Below are positions 63,132 to 64,000 of a stretch of 64,000 nt of DNA, one piece after another (within the stretch, counting starts at the first letter, position 1; each line of letters starts with the position of its first letter). The DNA is from Bactericera cockerelli. Taxonomy: Eukaryota; Arthropoda; Insecta; Hemiptera; Triozidae. The stretch is from NCBI GenBank assembly GCA_024516035.1, contig CM044963.1, forward strand, positions 30,692,403 through 30,756,402, written 5' to 3'. The notes under the pieces are model-generated. The model saw only the letters and a list, made by a program, of their open reading frames with translations. It did not search any database and was not told where the DNA came from. A program made the position numbers and the translations under genes.

Positions 63132-64000
63132 CTGCAATCAAAGAAAAGAAAGAATTTGTTAATTTTACATTACAATAAAGTTAGTAAATAATAAAAATCA
63201 ATAATGTTCTATATTTTATTGTATATATTTTTAAGTTTTTTTTTTTTAATTTATTGTTGATTGTTTTGTATGAAAAATAATGTGTAAATATATAAGTACA
63301 ATTATTAAACATATTCGGCGCCCTTAACAGAACTGGCGGTAGGAAGGGAATCCACCTGTAAAATGTGGAATATAGATGTCCTAACTAAAGGGCGGGGTTA
63401 ATCAGTATAAACAGAATAGTGAGAAGTTGTATTAGATGTACATGAATATCAGAACATACCTGGACAGCTGTTTCGAGCTTATTTGCTCTCATCAGCAGCT
63501 AATAGTTCTCAGTATCCATTCCATCAACTAACCTCTTATTTTAATCAGTATAAACAGAATAGTGAGTAGTTGTATTAGAATTGCCTATGGCAATCTTTCA
63601 ACCCAACCCTTACGTCTAACATTCTTCCGTTTCATTTATGATCGATTATGTGGATAAATAATCGAGATGACATTACATGTTCTACAAGAAAGTAATAAAC
63701 GTAATTATATCTGGACGACGCTATAACAAGTTCTACCAGAAAGGAGACGTCTGTCCTTATAGTGCAGGACCACATGACCACTTATCACTACCCTCTGGCG
63801 AGACCACTTTCATTTTCTTTCTATCTCGTTACTCTTGACCACCTGGTGACAGCTGCTCCACCAGTGGCGGAGCTACTAAAATAATACCCAACATAATTCT
63901 TAGAAGCTTTAGCTTAGGAAAAATACCTCTCTAATATGTTATCCTGTTATTAATAAATAAATAAATTTAAAAAATAATAATAATAATAATTTATTTTTCG
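63132..64000. repeat. unclassified end of window with a 141-bp direct duplication
   Basis: A ~37-bp block starting 'atcagtataaacagaatagt' occurs at about 63402 and 63543. Between copies is 'acagctgtttcgagcttatt' with 'tgctctcatcagcagct', a motif seen in dispersed arthropod repeats. AT-rich DNA flanks it. No gene recognised. Confidence 0.5.

Overview
The window reads as nuclear DNA of an animal, most likely an arthropod and probably an insect. It is AT-rich, has GT-AG introns of 0.3 to about 24 kb, and is crowded with tRNA-headed and 5S rRNA-headed SINEs, MITEs, satellites, (CA)n/(GA)n tracts and one decayed non-LTR retrotransposon. Repeat style hints at a hemipteran, but no species can be named from sequence alone.

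There is one recognisable host gene, on the minus strand: a homologue of REXO1 (RNA exonuclease 1; DEDDh 3'-5' exonuclease). Nine exons join in phase, in transcription order: 38785-38586, 31081-30826, 28653-28490, 27640-27479, 12527-12247, 9250-9093, 8205-8085, 7801-7611 and 2380-2015. They give about 633 codons including the stop. The N-terminal half is disordered, Pro/Ser/Glu-rich sequence. Next come a basic helix-like segment and a Cys/His (zinc-type) region, and the exonuclease domain carries all five DEDDh residues. A possible tenth exon lies at 63131-63081. The true N terminus is probably outside the window. The assembled sequence carries two single-base frame breaks, in a poly-C tract at 38.7 kb and at 12.50 kb. 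These are assembly errors or real lesions.

The most unusual feature is that three introns carry tandem arrays of their own splice sites. The acceptor of the last exon is repeated every 35 bp (2376-2684). The donor of the 8.1-kb exon is repeated seven times every 23 bp (7933-8093). The acceptor plus about the first 90 bp of the 12.5-kb exon is repeated nine times beside the exon (12528-13895) and three more times 13 kb upstream in the same intron (26489-26880), with degraded relics at 27.3-27.4 kb.

Layout: 1-2 kb is 3' flank or UTR with a MITE and a 92-bp tandem. 2-9.3 kb holds the exonuclease exons, the splice-site arrays and a 2.2-kb, 37-bp minisatellite. 9.3-12.2 kb is intron with a MITE, SINEs and a (GT)n-bearing element. 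12.2-27.5 kb is a 15-kb intron with the decoy arrays, a 650-bp tandem satellite (17.7-23.5 kb) and palindromic repeats. 27.5-38.8 kb holds upstream exons among SINEs. 38.8-63 kb is repeat-filled DNA (a 24-kb intron if the 63-kb exon is real) with a 5'-truncated RT/RNase H LINE (54.16-56.6 kb), a mariner-like foldback element (49.7-50.15 kb) and many nested SINEs.
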